Source: Rhodothermia bacterium
GTDB taxonomy: Bacteria; Bacteroidota; Rhodothermia; Balneolales; Balneolaceae
Direction: 5' to 3'
Length of the DNA stretch: 64,000 bases
NCBI GenBank assembly: GCA_030427885.1
Contig: JAUICM010000001.1
Coordinates: 124,001 to 188,000, forward strand
In this document: piece by piece, positions 54,589 through 64,000 of the stretch
Layout: each line of letters opens with the position of its first letter
Position numbering within the stretch: the stretch's first letter is position 1
Program-made: the position numbers and the translations under genes
Notes under the pieces: generated by a model
Database searches by the model: none
Seen by the model: only the letters and a program-made list of their open reading frames with translations
What the model was told of the DNA's origin: nothing

Positions 54589-56718
54589 ATGAATAAGGTT
54601 ACAACCTTTATCTGTGTGCTATTCGCTTTACTAATTAGTACAACAGCGGTAAACGCACAGGATTTGTTTTTTTCAGAATTCATAGAAGGTTCTGGTCAAA
54701 ACAAAGCATTCGAGATTTATAACCCTACTGGGGATACTTTAGATCTTGGAAATTATATTGTTCTTGGAAACTATAATGGTAATCCATGGAACGATACTCT
54801 AAGATTTGAAATGGGTACTCATCTTCTTCCCGGAGATGTATACGTAGTGGCTCATGAAGATGCAGATTCAGTGATCGCAGCAAATGCTGATTCGCTGATT
54901 GAAGATCCATTCGCCGCTGGTACATCTTTTATCACTGTATTTAACGGTGATGATGCGAGAGGCCTCTTCAAAATCAGTGGTACAGATACTACCTTGATCG
55001 ATCTTTTTGGATCTCCAAACATTGATCCGGGTTCAGGATGGGATGTAGCTGGTGTATCTGGTGGAACACAAGACCATACTCTGTTAAGAAAATTTGGTAC
55101 CATGATGGGTAATCCTGATTCAGTTGCATCTTTTGGTACAACTGCTGAAAATTCAGAGTGGATTGTATGGGCAAAAGATAGCCTCAGTAATATTGGAGCT
55201 CCTACTCCTCAACCATTTTACGATGTAACGTTCAATGTAAATATGAATGATATCATCGATTCTGCTGCATTCCTGCCTAATGAGCATTATGTAACAGTTG
55301 TGGGTGGTTTCAACGATTGGAGTACTACTGCTGATACACTTACTGATAGTGACGAAGATGGTATTTACAGTACAACCTTAAGTATTGGAGGCGGACAAGA
55401 GTGGGCATACAAGTACTTTGTACACTCAAACCGTATCAACGGTGACGGTTGGGAAGCAGATCCAAACTACTTTATTACAGTAAGTTCTGATACTACTTTT
55501 ACTGCTGATGAAATCAGGGTTGATTACAATGACCTTACCAATGCGGTATTTGGTGATGTTAAATTCTTTTTCCAGGTGAACATGAATGTTCAAATCCTGA
55601 GTGGAGCGTTTGACCCAACAAATGCAGAGCATTCTGTTACGGTTGCCGGTGGATTTAATGGTTGGAATACAACTTCAGACCCACTGACTGAATCTCAAAC
55701 AGAAGGTGTATATGAAACTACAATCACACTCGAAGATCAGCCAATACCATCTGAGTGGACCTATAAATTCGTTCTGAATAATGGTGAAACTGTTTGGGAA
55801 TCTGGTGATGATCATCCCATCTCTGCTACTGAAGCAAGTCTTTCAGAAGGTTTTTACGTAGGAATCAACCATACTGGTACTCCACCTTTCTTTGACGGTA
55901 TTACCTTTGAAGATATCTTCGCAGAAGATACTGAAGTGACATTTGAAGTAGATCTCAGACCCGCGTTCTATTATCTTAATGATAATGACTCTCTGCCAAA
56001 TGACGTGCAGACTGGTGGTACTACTACCTCTATCGACTTCCTGGCAGGTAACGGTCCGCTTATTGCAGGTACCTGGGAAACCTGGGGTGTTGAACTTGGA
56101 AACGATGCAAGTTTAGTATTCAATGATGCTGGTGAAGGCGGAGACGTTACTGCTAGTGATACTGTTTACACTTTAACTAAGACCTTTAAAGCTGGTATGG
56201 CTAAAAGAGGTGCTTTCAAACTAGGTGTGAATGGTAATGATAACGAAAGTGGTTTCGGTGCTGATCACAGTATCAAAGTAGAATCAGATCATATATCTCT
56301 GATATTCGGTGCGATCGTTCGTGCTGATACTGTATATGATGATCTCTATGACGAGTACATCCTTGCTACTGAGTCAGGCCCTGTTGTTGTAAGAAGAGGT
56401 GGTTCTGGTGATAACGGCGTTATCATTCCTATCGAGGATGAACCAACTACTCCTGGCGAATTTGCCCTGGAGCAAAACTATCCAAACCCATTCAACCCAA
56501 GCACAAACATCAGATTCAATCTACCTGCTTCATCTCAGGTAACTCTGACTGTTTACAACCTGCTTGGTCAGGAAGTGGCTACTCTTGTAAATGGCCGACT
56601 TTCTGCGGGAACTCACAACGTCAAATTTGACGCTAGTGGATTATCATCAGGTATGTACCTGTACAGAATCGAAGCCGGTTCTTTCGTGCAGAACAAGAAA
56701 ATGATGCTAATCAAATAA
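54589..56718 (+). CDS. Secreted lamin-tail and starch-binding E-set protein with T9SS sorting domain
   Basis: A 709-residue protein, ATG preceded by a strong AAAGGAG. Order: Sec signal (ends NAQD, residue 24); lamin-tail domain ([24 protein letters not shown], about 26-190); two glycogen-binding-like E-set/CBM domains (about 208-320 with [15 protein letters not shown] and 325-430 with [15 protein letters not shown]); a third beta domain (about 440-600); T9SS type A domain from [14 protein letters not shown] to KMMLIK. No catalytic site. The G-F-N-x-W motif is the mark of AMPK/CBM48-type binding sheets, so binding of alpha-glucan at the cell surface is likely (a SusE/F-like role by analogy). 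Confidence 0.88.
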   Translation: MNKVTTFICVLFALLISTTAVNAQDLFFSEFIEGSGQNKAFEIYNPTGDTLDLGNYIVLGNYNGNPWNDTLRFEMGTHLLPGDVYVVAHEDADSVIAANADSLIEDPFAAGTSFITVFNGDDARGLFKISGTDTTLIDLFGSPNIDPGSGWDVAGVSGGTQDHTLLRKFGTMMGNPDSVASFGTTAENSEWIVWAKDSLSNIGAPTPQPFYDVTFNVNMNDIIDSAAFLPNEHYVTVVGGFNDWSTTADTLTDSDEDGIYSTTLSIGGGQEWAYKYFVHSNRINGDGWEADPNYFITVSSDTTFTADEIRVDYNDLTNAVFGDVKFFFQVNMNVQILSGAFDPTNAEHSVTVAGGFNGWNTTSDPLTESQTEGVYETTITLEDQPIPSEWTYKFVLNNGETVWESGDDHPISATEASLSEGFYVGINHTGTPPFFDGITFEDIFAEDTEVTFEVDLRPAFYYLNDNDSLPNDVQTGGTTTSIDFLAGNGPLIAGTWETWGVELGNDASLVFNDAGEGGDVTASDTVYTLTKTFKAGMAKRGAFKLGVNGNDNESGFGADHSIKVESDHISLIFGAIVRADTVYDDLYDEYILATESGPVVVRRGGSGDNGVIIPIEDEPTTPGEFALEQNYPNPFNPSTNIRFNLPASSQVTLTVYNLLGQEVATLVNGRLSAGTHNVKFDASGLSSGMYLYRIEAGSFVQNKKMMLIK

Positions 56719-56745
56719 TCTTTATTAGTTAAGATATATACATAT

Positions 56746-56776
56746 CACAGGTGCCCTGACCGGCACCTGTGTTTTT
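56746..56776 (+). terminator. Strong terminator between the starch-binding protein and lacI
   Basis: Stem CACAGGTGCC (56746-56755) pairs perfectly with GGCACCTGTG (56762-56771), loop of 6, then TTTTT. It separates the receptor/binding-protein transcript from the regulator and enzymes, although part of transcription may pass. Confidence 0.9.
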
Positions 56777-56789
56777 AAATCACTCCGAT

Positions 56790-57779
56790 TTGGCTTCCAC
56801 TATATACGACATAGCAAAAAAAGCAGGGGTAAGCATTGCAACTGTTTCCAGGGTTTTTAACCAGAGCAGCAGTGTATCTGATGCTACCCGGAAAAAGGTT
56901 CTGGAAGTAGCTGATAAAGTAGGCTATCACCCCCAAGCTTATGCTCAAGGTCTGGCAAGCCGCAAGAGTAACACGATCATGGCGGTTGTACCAGTGATCT
57001 CGAATTACTTCTTTATGGAAGTATTAAGTGGAATTCAGGATAAACTCAGCGAAATGGGTTATGAGCTGAATATCTTTAATGTAACTGCCGGAGATAGTCT
57101 TTTTGAAGAAGTTGAGCATGTCATAAAAAGACGCTGGTCGGAAGGCTATTTGTTTATCTCGATACATCTCGATGAAAGCCAGTGGAGACATCTCACCAAG
57201 TATAATATTCCGATCACACTTATTGATGAGCACTATGAAGGATTCGATTCTGTGAGTGTGGATAATGTTCAGGGGGCATACAGAGCCACCAAATCTCTGC
57301 TCGAAAAAGGATTTAAGCGTATTGCCATGCTTTCGGCATTACGTTCTTCAAAACCAATACGTGACCGGATGATCGGTTATAAGAGAGCTCTTTCCGAGAA
57401 AGGAATCGAGTTTTGCGATACCCTCGTTGTTTCCGGTGATACTGAATACAGAGATGGGTTCACCGAGAAAGGCGGATATGAGGCAATGAGGAAAATGCTG
57501 AAGATGAAAGAACCTCCGGAAGCCTGTTTCTGTGCTTCTGATATACAAGCGGTTGGAGCATTGAAGGCAATGAAAGATACCGGGCAGCGCATTCCTATCA
57601 TCGGTTATGATGATATAGAATTATCTGAATATATAGGTCTGTCAACCGTACGGCAGCCAATGAGAGATATGGGTTATTTTGCCACACAGAACCTCATTGA
57701 AAGAATGAGAAATAAAGATAAAGCTGTTTCACAGACCATTTACTCGCCGGAGCTGATCCTAAGATCCTCAACTGACTAA
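56790..57779 (+). CDS. LacI-family transcriptional regulator of the alpha-glucan locus
   Basis: About 330 residues. The TTG at 56790 (giving MASTIYDIAKKAGVSIATVS) fits the family's N-terminus; the GTG at 56769 lies in the stem of the preceding terminator and adds residues not seen in relatives. HTH at 4-24, hinge HPQAYAQGLASRKS, then the periplasmic-binding-like sensor: MAVVPVISNYFFMEVLSGIQD, LIDEHYEGFDSVSVDNVQGAYRA, and IIGYDDIELSEYIGLSTVRQPMRDMG. The effector is probably a malto-oligosaccharide (MalR/CcpA-like group). Expected sites are the TGTAAG..CTTACA palindromes upstream of the TonB receptor. The GH13 gene follows after 17 bases. Confidence 0.92.
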   Translation: MASTIYDIAKKAGVSIATVSRVFNQSSSVSDATRKKVLEVADKVGYHPQAYAQGLASRKSNTIMAVVPVISNYFFMEVLSGIQDKLSEMGYELNIFNVTAGDSLFEEVEHVIKRRWSEGYLFISIHLDESQWRHLTKYNIPITLIDEHYEGFDSVSVDNVQGAYRATKSLLEKGFKRIAMLSALRSSKPIRDRMIGYKRALSEKGIEFCDTLVVSGDTEYRDGFTEKGGYEAMRKMLKMKEPPEACFCASDIQAVGALKAMKDTGQRIPIIGYDDIELSEYIGLSTVRQPMRDMGYFATQNLIERMRNKDKAVSQTIYSPELILRSSTD

Positions 57780-57796
57780 CATTATTATTCATCATC

Positions 57797-60700
57797 ATGA
57801 CTGACCTGAAAAGCTGCAGATCTATACTACTTACTATGTTTATATATCTGGCTTCGGCGCCAGTATCAGCGCAGGATTCGGTGGACGTTACCTTCCGGTT
57901 CTATCCGAATAAAAATGCAGAAAGGGCATACGTTCCGGGAGAATTTAATGGCTGGGGACCCAATAACAGTGGTACTATTGCCGTAAATGCACCTTCACTT
58001 ATGGAAGAGGATGCAGAAAATGGATTCTGGTATAAAACAATCCGGTTGGATCTTCAGGGCGGTAATACCATTATTAATGGTACCAATGGATATGCCTATA
58101 AATTTCATGAACAATACAATGCGTCCGGAACTGAATGGCAATGGTTTTCTGATCCGCTTAATCCAATAACGGTAGGATCTGATAATAATTCATTTCTGGA
58201 ACTGAAGCATCCAAACATTTTCCAGATGGAGCCTCAGGCAGGGAAGCTTTTTACCGCTGATGATATCCAGTTCTGGGTTAATGTTTCCGGAACTCAGTCT
58301 GATCCTATTGATCCGGGCGCATCTGAAATATATATCAACGATGAATTACTGGATACTTTCGAAGCGAACTGGGATGCAGAGCGTTCCTTGTTGCACTTTG
58401 ATCTGAGTTCTCAGCCATCGCTGGACACAATGCTTGTAAGTGGACAGAATGAATTTCGGATAGAAGCAATCACAGAAAATGGGGTTAGTCGCTCGGCATC
58501 ATCCGTGTTTACTTACATCTTGAATATTGAGACAATCGATGAGCCAAGACCGGCAGCATTAAAAGACGGGATCACCTACAAGGATGGAGAACCTACTAAA
58601 GCACTGCTTTCGCTATTTGCACCAGGAAAGGAAAATGTATTTGTAATTGGTGATTTCAATAACTGGACGGTTGATACAGACTTCCAGATGAAAAGAGATT
58701 CACTGAATGCAGACAGTGTCTGGTTCTGGATCGAATTGACAGGAATGACACCGGGTCTTCAATACGGGTATCAGTATGTGGTGGATCAAAGCATAGTAAT
58801 TGCAGATCCATATGCTCCGTTATTGCTGCACCCAACCGAGGATCAAAGTATTCCGGGTTCAACTTTCCCAGAACTTAAATCATATCCTGCAGATAAAACT
58901 ACCGGGTATGTTGGTATTCTTGAGCCTGGTAAAGGGGAATTCGATTGGCAGATCACCAATTTCGAAAAACCTGCAAAGGAAGATTTGGTCATTTATGAGT
59001 TACTGCTCAGAGATTTTCTGGCTGATCACAGCTACAACACGCTTATTGATACCCTGAATTATCTGGAAAGGCTGGGTATTAATGCTATTGAATTGATGCC
59101 GGTAACAGAATTTGATGGAAATGAAAGCTGGGGATATAATCCCGCTTCACACATCGCCCTTGATAAAGCTTATGGTTCCCCGGAGGCATTTAAAAGCTTT
59201 GTAGATGAAGCTCATAAAAGGGGAATAGCGGTGATCCTGGATGTGGTATACAATCATGCAACCGGCCGTAACTCGTTGTACAAGATGTATAGTAAGGGTT
59301 CAAATCCATATTTCAACGAGGAAGCTACTCATACATATAGCGTATTCGAAGATTTCAACCATTCATATTCAGGAACTCAGGCGTATGTAAAAAGAACAGT
59401 TCAGTATCTGATCAATGAATATAAGATAGACGGATTTCGCTGGGATCTGACGAAAGGATTTACCCAAAATTGTACTTCATCAAATGCAGGATGTACAGGT
59501 GCCTATCAGTCAGACCGCGTTGCTGTCCTTAAAAAATATGCTGATTACCAGTGGGATATTGATCCTGATTTTTATGTGATCTTTGAGCATTTGGGAGGCA
59601 ATCAAGAAGAAAAAGAATGGGCTGATTACAGAGTGGATGAAGGAAAAGGAATCATGCTTTGGGGCAATATGAATAATGCCTATAACGAAGCGACCATGGG
59701 CTATGGTGGAGACCTGACCGGAGTGTTGTCTTCCAGCAGAGGATTCCAGGAGAAGAGGCTTATTGGATACATGGAAAGTCATGACGAGCAATGGCTGATG
59801 TTCAAGAACATTGCATTTGGAAACAGTTCCGGTGATTACGATGTGAAAGACTGGGGAACAGCACTGGCAAGACAAAAGCTGGCAGGGGCCTTCTTTCTCA
59901 CCCTGCCCGGACCAAAAATGATCTGGCAGTTCGGTGAGTTGGGTTATGGTTATGGAAATAGTGGTGAACAGTGTCTCAACGACCAGGACTACTGTCCATC
60001 CAGTGCTCCATCCAGAACCGGCAATAAACCGATTCGGTGGGATTACTGGAACAGCCCTGATTATCCAACAAGAGTTACCCTTTATAAAACATGGGCTGCT
60101 ATACTGAAATTGAGAAACGAGGCTGATGCAATAACAGACCCGGATCTTATTTCTAACGATCTTTCATCAGATGTGAAATGGATAAAAATGGTTGGCTCTG
60201 ATACGGATGTAGCGATAGTTGGTAATTTTGGGGTGGAAAAAGATTCACTGAACCTTGTATTCAGCAGGACGGGAACATGGAATAACTACTTTGAAGGAAC
60301 AGAATTCATTGTTGATGACGCGAATGTCCATTTTGAACTGGAACCGGGTGAATTCAGGATCTATACCACAAAGAAGTTCTCAACACCGGAAGCAGGAATC
60401 ACTGTTTCAAATGAAATTTCCACGGTGGATTCACCTCTCGAATTCAAGCTGCTGAATAATTATCCAAACCCGTTTAATCCATCTACAAATATCACATTTG
60501 ATATTGCTAATGCAGGACAGGTGACATTGGAAGTGTTTGATATTACAGGTAGAAAAGTAGCTGATCTTGTAAATGAAATGAAAAGCCCTGGTACTTATAC
60601 CATAAATTTTGATGCTTCAGGCTTAAGCAGCGGGATCTATTTTGCACGCCTGAAATCAGGTACTCAGATCGGGATACAGAAAATGACTTTGCTCAAATGA
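57797..60700 (+). CDS. GH13 alpha-amylase family enzyme with two E-set domains and T9SS sorting domain
   Basis: A 967-residue secreted enzyme. Sec signal (ends VSAQD, residue 27); a first E-set/CBM48-like domain (FRFYPNKNAERAYVPGEFNGW, about 30-150); an Ig-like part (150-250); a second CBM48 (VFVIGDFNNWTVDTDF, about 270-360); the GH13 barrel with region I DVVYNHA, region II GFRWDLTKGF (nucleophile Asp), region III FEHLGG (acid Glu) and region IV MESHDEQ; then a T9SS type A domain from [14 protein letters not shown] to KMTLLK. Catalytic residues are complete. CBM48 plus this architecture fits a branching/debranching or alpha-amylase activity; exact specificity is open. It acts outside the cell and makes oligosaccharides for the receptor. 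Confidence 0.92.
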   Translation: MTDLKSCRSILLTMFIYLASAPVSAQDSVDVTFRFYPNKNAERAYVPGEFNGWGPNNSGTIAVNAPSLMEEDAENGFWYKTIRLDLQGGNTIINGTNGYAYKFHEQYNASGTEWQWFSDPLNPITVGSDNNSFLELKHPNIFQMEPQAGKLFTADDIQFWVNVSGTQSDPIDPGASEIYINDELLDTFEANWDAERSLLHFDLSSQPSLDTMLVSGQNEFRIEAITENGVSRSASSVFTYILNIETIDEPRPAALKDGITYKDGEPTKALLSLFAPGKENVFVIGDFNNWTVDTDFQMKRDSLNADSVWFWIELTGMTPGLQYGYQYVVDQSIVIADPYAPLLLHPTEDQSIPGSTFPELKSYPADKTTGYVGILEPGKGEFDWQITNFEKPAKEDLVIYELLLRDFLADHSYNTLIDTLNYLERLGINAIELMPVTEFDGNESWGYNPASHIALDKAYGSPEAFKSFVDEAHKRGIAVILDVVYNHATGRNSLYKMYSKGSNPYFNEEATHTYSVFEDFNHSYSGTQAYVKRTVQYLINEYKIDGFRWDLTKGFTQNCTSSNAGCTGAYQSDRVAVLKKYADYQWDIDPDFYVIFEHLGGNQEEKEWADYRVDEGKGIMLWGNMNNAYNEATMGYGGDLTGVLSSSRGFQEKRLIGYMESHDEQWLMFKNIAFGNSSGDYDVKDWGTALARQKLAGAFFLTLPGPKMIWQFGELGYGYGNSGEQCLNDQDYCPSSAPSRTGNKPIRWDYWNSPDYPTRVTLYKTWAAILKLRNEADAITDPDLISNDLSSDVKWIKMVGSDTDVAIVGNFGVEKDSLNLVFSRTGTWNNYFEGTEFIVDDANVHFELEPGEFRIYTTKKFSTPEAGITVSNEISTVDSPLEFKLLNNYPNPFNPSTNITFDIANAGQVTLEVFDITGRKVADLVNEMKSPGTYTINFDASGLSSGIYFARLKSGTQIGIQKMTLLK

Positions 60701-60704
60701 TCTA

Positions 60705-63065
60705 ATGTTGAAATCAAGAATCATAAGTGTACTGGTATTGGCGACGATTATAAGTTCATGTGATAAAGTAGTGATCACTCCTGATTCTTCACAGATCGTT
60801 GGCCTTGGTAGTCCGGTTACCCTTGGATTCGACAGAACAGAACTGGTTCTGGAAGATTATTTCATGGATATAAGCAGCATTGAGAAGATCATTTTACCGG
60901 AAGGACTTCAGCAAGAAGAAATGAAAAAGGGAATCCTGGTATTCTCAGGTACCTTAAGCAAGCCCTTGGGGGTTATAAAAGTGATCGCAAATAATCATGA
61001 GTATGCACTTCTGGTAAAGCGATCTGAAAAAGAAAAGATTGAGCTTACATTTGATCCCGGATCTAAAGAGTACGATAAAGTCCAGCTAAAAGGAGAGATG
61101 AACAGCTGGAACCCAACCTCAACAGAGCTCGAATATGATGGTGATGTTTGGAAAACTTCCATGTTGGTTAATAAAGGGATCTACCAGTATCTCTTTGTAG
61201 CCGATGGTAAAGAAGTACTTGATCCTGATAATTCGGAGAAGGTTTCGAATGGGATGGGTGGCTACAATTCCTTGCTGACAGTGGGGAAAACAGATACACC
61301 AAAGCCTGTACTTAGAACAGGCTGGGTTGAAAAAGATGAAATTCATTTACGATTGACGAATGCTTCCCAACTGGTCGTATTCTGGCAAAATGAGCAGCTT
61401 GAGGTAGACTCTGCTCAAAATGGGTATATGGTTTCAATACCGGAAGAAGCCAGTGCTTTTGAACGGTCATATATCCGGGCTTGGGGTGCAAATGATCAGG
61501 CGATCTCAAATGATGTGCTTATTCCTTTGTCAGATGGAAAAGTGGTAATGGATCCTTCAGTGCTGAACCGTTTCGACTATCAAACATGGAATATGTATTT
61601 CGTGCTCATCGACCGGTTTAAAGATGGGAATCCTGCCAACACACGTAAAGTCAATGACCCGGATATCCACCCGAAAGCTAATTACTATGGGGGAGATTTC
61701 GCGGGTATCACCCAAACAATAGAAAGCGGTTATTTTGAAAAGATTGGTGTAAACACTCTTTGGTTATCACCCATCACTCAAAACCCTGAAACCGCATACG
61801 GACTTTGGGATAAGGGAGGTCCGGTCACAAAATTCTCAGGTTACCACGGATACTGGCCGATATCTTCAACAAAAACGGATGATCGTTTCGGGACGGAAGA
61901 AGAATTCCGCGAGTTACTTGAAGTGGCTCATGACCATGGAATGAGTGTGATCCTGGATTATGTGGCGAATCATGTACATGAAGAGCATCCTGTGTACAAA
62001 CAACACCCCGATTGGGTGACTGATCTGTATCTACCTGATGGAAGACTGAATACGGAACTGTGGGAAGAACAACGTCTTACAACCTGGTTTGATACCTTCA
62101 TGCCTACGCTGGATTTCTCAAAGCCGGAAGTAATTGATGCGATGACAGACACAGCTTTATTCTGGGTTAAAGAATACGACCTGGATGGCTTCCGTCATGA
62201 TGCCACTAAACATATTCAACTGGAATTCTGGAGAACGCTTACCCGAAAGATCAGAGAACAGGTAACAAAAGAAACCGGAAAACAGATCTATCAGGTTGGG
62301 GAGACCTATGGCAGCCGTGAGCTGATCTCCAGCTATATAAATTCAGGAATGCTGGATGCTCAGTTTGATTTCAATATGTACGATGCTGCGCTAAATGCAT
62401 TTGGGCAGAATACTTCCTTTAGAGCTCTCCGGGATCAGCTGAACGAGAGCTTTAATTATTATGGCTATCACAATTTGATGGGATACATATCCGGAAATCA
62501 TGATAAGCCCCGTTTCATCACCTTAACCAGCGGTGAAGTTTCCTGGAATGAAGATGCGAAACTTGCAGGCTGGACCAGAGAGATCGGCAACCCACAGGAG
62601 TTTGCCTATGACAAGCTTAATATGCTACACGCCTGGAATATGACCATACCGGGTATCCCTGTTACCTATTATGGAGATGAATTCGGGATGCCGGGGGCAA
62701 ACGATCCGGATAACCGAAGATGGATGGTGTTCGATGATAATAAGCTTGATGCTTTTGAACTCAGAAACAGGAGTATATTCAGCAAGCTCACAGAACTCAG
62801 GAATACTAATATGCCATTACTCTATGGTGATTTTGAATTCCATCTTGTGGAAGATGAAGTATTGGCGTATTCAAGAGCTTATTTCAATAAACAGGTGGTG
62901 ATAGTGATGAATAAATCCGGAAAAGAAGTCCATACACAAGTCCCCTTAAGAGATGATTTTGATTATACTTCACTGGAAAGTCATTTCGGTTATGAATTTG
63001 TACTGGATGGAACAACTCTTCAGATCACATTACCGGCAAACAGTTTCGAAATTTTAACGCTATAA
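60705..63065 (+). CDS. GH13 cyclomaltodextrinase/alpha-amylase-type lipoprotein
   Basis: A 786-residue lipoprotein (MLKSRIISVLVLATIISSC). An N-terminal domain (25-110), then an AMPK-type E-set (VQLKGEMNSWNPTSTELEYD, about 125-195), an Ig-like part and the GH13 barrel: start MYFVLIDRFKDGN, region I DYVANHVHEEHP, region II GFRHDATKHI, region III QVGETYG, region IV SGNHDKPRF. Complete active site. The order of elements recalls neopullulanase/SusA-like enzymes that degrade malto-oligosaccharides in the periplasm or at the surface. It begins 4 bases after the previous stop, so it is in the same operon. Confidence 0.92.
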   Translation: MLKSRIISVLVLATIISSCDKVVITPDSSQIVGLGSPVTLGFDRTELVLEDYFMDISSIEKIILPEGLQQEEMKKGILVFSGTLSKPLGVIKVIANNHEYALLVKRSEKEKIELTFDPGSKEYDKVQLKGEMNSWNPTSTELEYDGDVWKTSMLVNKGIYQYLFVADGKEVLDPDNSEKVSNGMGGYNSLLTVGKTDTPKPVLRTGWVEKDEIHLRLTNASQLVVFWQNEQLEVDSAQNGYMVSIPEEASAFERSYIRAWGANDQAISNDVLIPLSDGKVVMDPSVLNRFDYQTWNMYFVLIDRFKDGNPANTRKVNDPDIHPKANYYGGDFAGITQTIESGYFEKIGVNTLWLSPITQNPETAYGLWDKGGPVTKFSGYHGYWPISSTKTDDRFGTEEEFRELLEVAHDHGMSVILDYVANHVHEEHPVYKQHPDWVTDLYLPDGRLNTELWEEQRLTTWFDTFMPTLDFSKPEVIDAMTDTALFWVKEYDLDGFRHDATKHIQLEFWRTLTRKIREQVTKETGKQIYQVGETYGSRELISSYINSGMLDAQFDFNMYDAALNAFGQNTSFRALRDQLNESFNYYGYHNLMGYISGNHDKPRFITLTSGEVSWNEDAKLAGWTREIGNPQEFAYDKLNMLHAWNMTIPGIPVTYYGDEFGMPGANDPDNRRWMVFDDNKLDAFELRNRSIFSKLTELRNTNMPLLYGDFEFHLVEDEVLAYSRAYFNKQVVIVMNKSGKEVHTQVPLRDDFDYTSLESHFGYEFVLDGTTLQITLPANSFEILTL

Positions 63066-63076
63066 AGAGCAATGCT

Positions 63077-64000
63077 ATGAAAAGATATTATCAAACCTTT
63101 TTAGTCTGTTCGGTAACACTTTCACTTTTTTTTGGTTCCTGTTCAAAACCTGCCGAAAGAGAACAGAAAGTTGTAATCAGCTCTGTTGAACACCCGGAAT
63201 GGAGCCGGAATGCAAATATTTATGAAGTAAACATTCGTCAATATTCTCCGGAGGGGACTTTTAATGCCTTCAAAAAAGACCTGCCACGATTGAGAGATAT
63301 GGGAGTGGATATTTTATGGCTTATGCCGATCCATCCAATCGGACTCAAAAACAGAAAAGAGACCGAAGAAAGTAAAGGAAGCTACTATTCTGTACAGAAC
63401 TACACAGAGGTTAATCCTGAATTCGGTACTAAAGAAGATTTTAAAGCATTGGTGGCGGAGGCCCACGAAATGGGATTCAAGCTTATTATAGACTGGGTTG
63501 CCAATCACAGTGCCTGGGATAACCCATGGACAGAAAACCCTGATTGGTATGAATTGGATAAGGATGGAAATTTCACACCTCCTCATGGCACCGACTGGAC
63601 CGATGTAATACAGTTGGATTACAGCAATCAGGATATGCGCCGCGCTATGACCGATGCCATGAAATACTGGGTAAGTGAGTTTGATATTGACGGATTCCGG
63701 TGCGATGTGGCTGGAATGGTGCCCACTGATTTCTGGGTAGCAACTCACAAAGAACTGGACAAGGTAAAAGATGTATTCATGTTAGCGGAAGACGGGGAGC
63801 CAGAGTTATTAGCTGATGCCTTTGATATGAACTATGCCTGGGAATATGCTCATGTGATTCGGGAGATCGCAAAAGGGGACATGAACTTCGATGATCTGGA
63901 TGATCTTTTCGAAAGAGACGCGAAGAGCTTCCCTTCAAATGCCTACCGAATGTATTTTACTTCAAACCACGATGAGAATTCGTGGAATGGAACTGATCCG
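63077..64000 (+). CDS. GH13 alpha-amylase-type lipoprotein, 3' end beyond the window
   Basis: Open from the ATG at 63077 to the edge, about 308 residues so far. Lipoprotein signal MKRYYQTFLVCSVTLSLFFG followed by SCSKP. The GH13 catalytic part starts soon after (NANIYEVNIRQYSPEGTFNAF); region I is DWVANHSAWDNPW, region II GFRCDVAGMV with nucleophile Asp, region III MLAEDGE with acid Glu, region IV TSNHDENSW. No CBM precedes the barrel. It starts 11 bases after the previous gene: third GH13 enzyme of the operon. The C-terminal part is outside the window. Confidence 0.92.
   Translation, partial: MKRYYQTFLVCSVTLSLFFGSCSKPAEREQKVVISSVEHPEWSRNANIYEVNIRQYSPEGTFNAFKKDLPRLRDMGVDILWLMPIHPIGLKNRKETEESKGSYYSVQNYTEVNPEFGTKEDFKALVAEAHEMGFKLIIDWVANHSAWDNPWTENPDWYELDKDGNFTPPHGTDWTDVIQLDYSNQDMRRAMTDAMKYWVSEFDIDGFRCDVAGMVPTDFWVATHKELDKVKDVFMLAEDGEPELLADAFDMNYAWEYAHVIREIAKGDMNFDDLDDLFERDAKSFPSNAYRMYFTSNHDENSWNGTDP

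Noticed and set aside
1-64000. CRISPR array, prophage or defence island
   Set aside because: The only tandem repeats are the 7-bp words, one duplicated 116-bp repeat and one 39-bp direct repeat; no Cas, phage or restriction genes were recognised.

Overview
The window reads as chromosomal DNA from a Bacteroidota-like bacterium, most probably of the Balneolota (Balneola/Gracilimonas type). This rests on several type IX secretion (T9SS) C-terminal sorting domains with the [12 protein letters not shown] signature, a PorV/PorQ-family protein, TonB-receptor-based carbohydrate uptake, TAnnTTTG-type promoter elements, the order parA-parB-DUF5683, and many short lipoprotein or Sec signal peptides. The placement is by recognition of protein families, not by a database search. 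I saw no rRNA, tRNA, CRISPR array, transposase or prophage.

Layout. 1-5.7 kb (minus strand): a three-gene run of penicillin-acylase-family hydrolase, a GH3 plus serine-hydrolase fusion resembling NagZ+AmiE muropeptide recycling, and a cytidine-deaminase-like protein that has lost its zinc and catalytic residues. 5.9-13.6 kb (plus): 3-hydroxyacyl-CoA dehydrogenase, a T9SS-secreted lamin-tail protein, a 61-residue PID-CTERM-like mini-protein with a duplicated tail, an alpha/beta hydrolase with rmuC, and mtgA with a probable C-terminal frameshift. 13.6-25.3 kb: methyltransferase, RluA pseudouridine synthase, GH127 lipoprotein, PPK2, an AraC regulator with its divergent hydrolase, a sodium/solute symporter pair, and the selD-mnmH selenouridine pair. 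25.5-42.5 kb: XRE/membrane-protein pair, uvrC, an ECF sigma with anti-sigma, parAB, LOG, a TPR protein, transketolase, an SpoIIE-type phosphatase, polA, a FabH-like ketosynthase and a zinc-ribbon mini-protein. 42.6-46.8 kb: a carotenoid-type FAD desaturase, two rhomboid proteases and ispG.

47.1-64 kb is one co-directional alpha-glucan locus. It holds a TonB receptor, a 1.2-kilo-residue secreted protein in the place where SusD would be expected, a PorV-like protein, a secreted multi-E-set starch-binding protein, a LacI regulator and three consecutive GH13 enzymes (one T9SS-secreted, two lipoproteins; the last runs off the window). Two LacI-type palindromes stand upstream of the first gene, one of them placed between plausible -33 and -7 elements. 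I infer that LacI represses the locus until maltodextrin is available.

The least explained signal is a set of five intergenic hairpins built from tandem 7-bp words. The word differs at every locus, but the 7-bp period and the inverted-arm layout are the same; three of them begin exactly at a stop codon.
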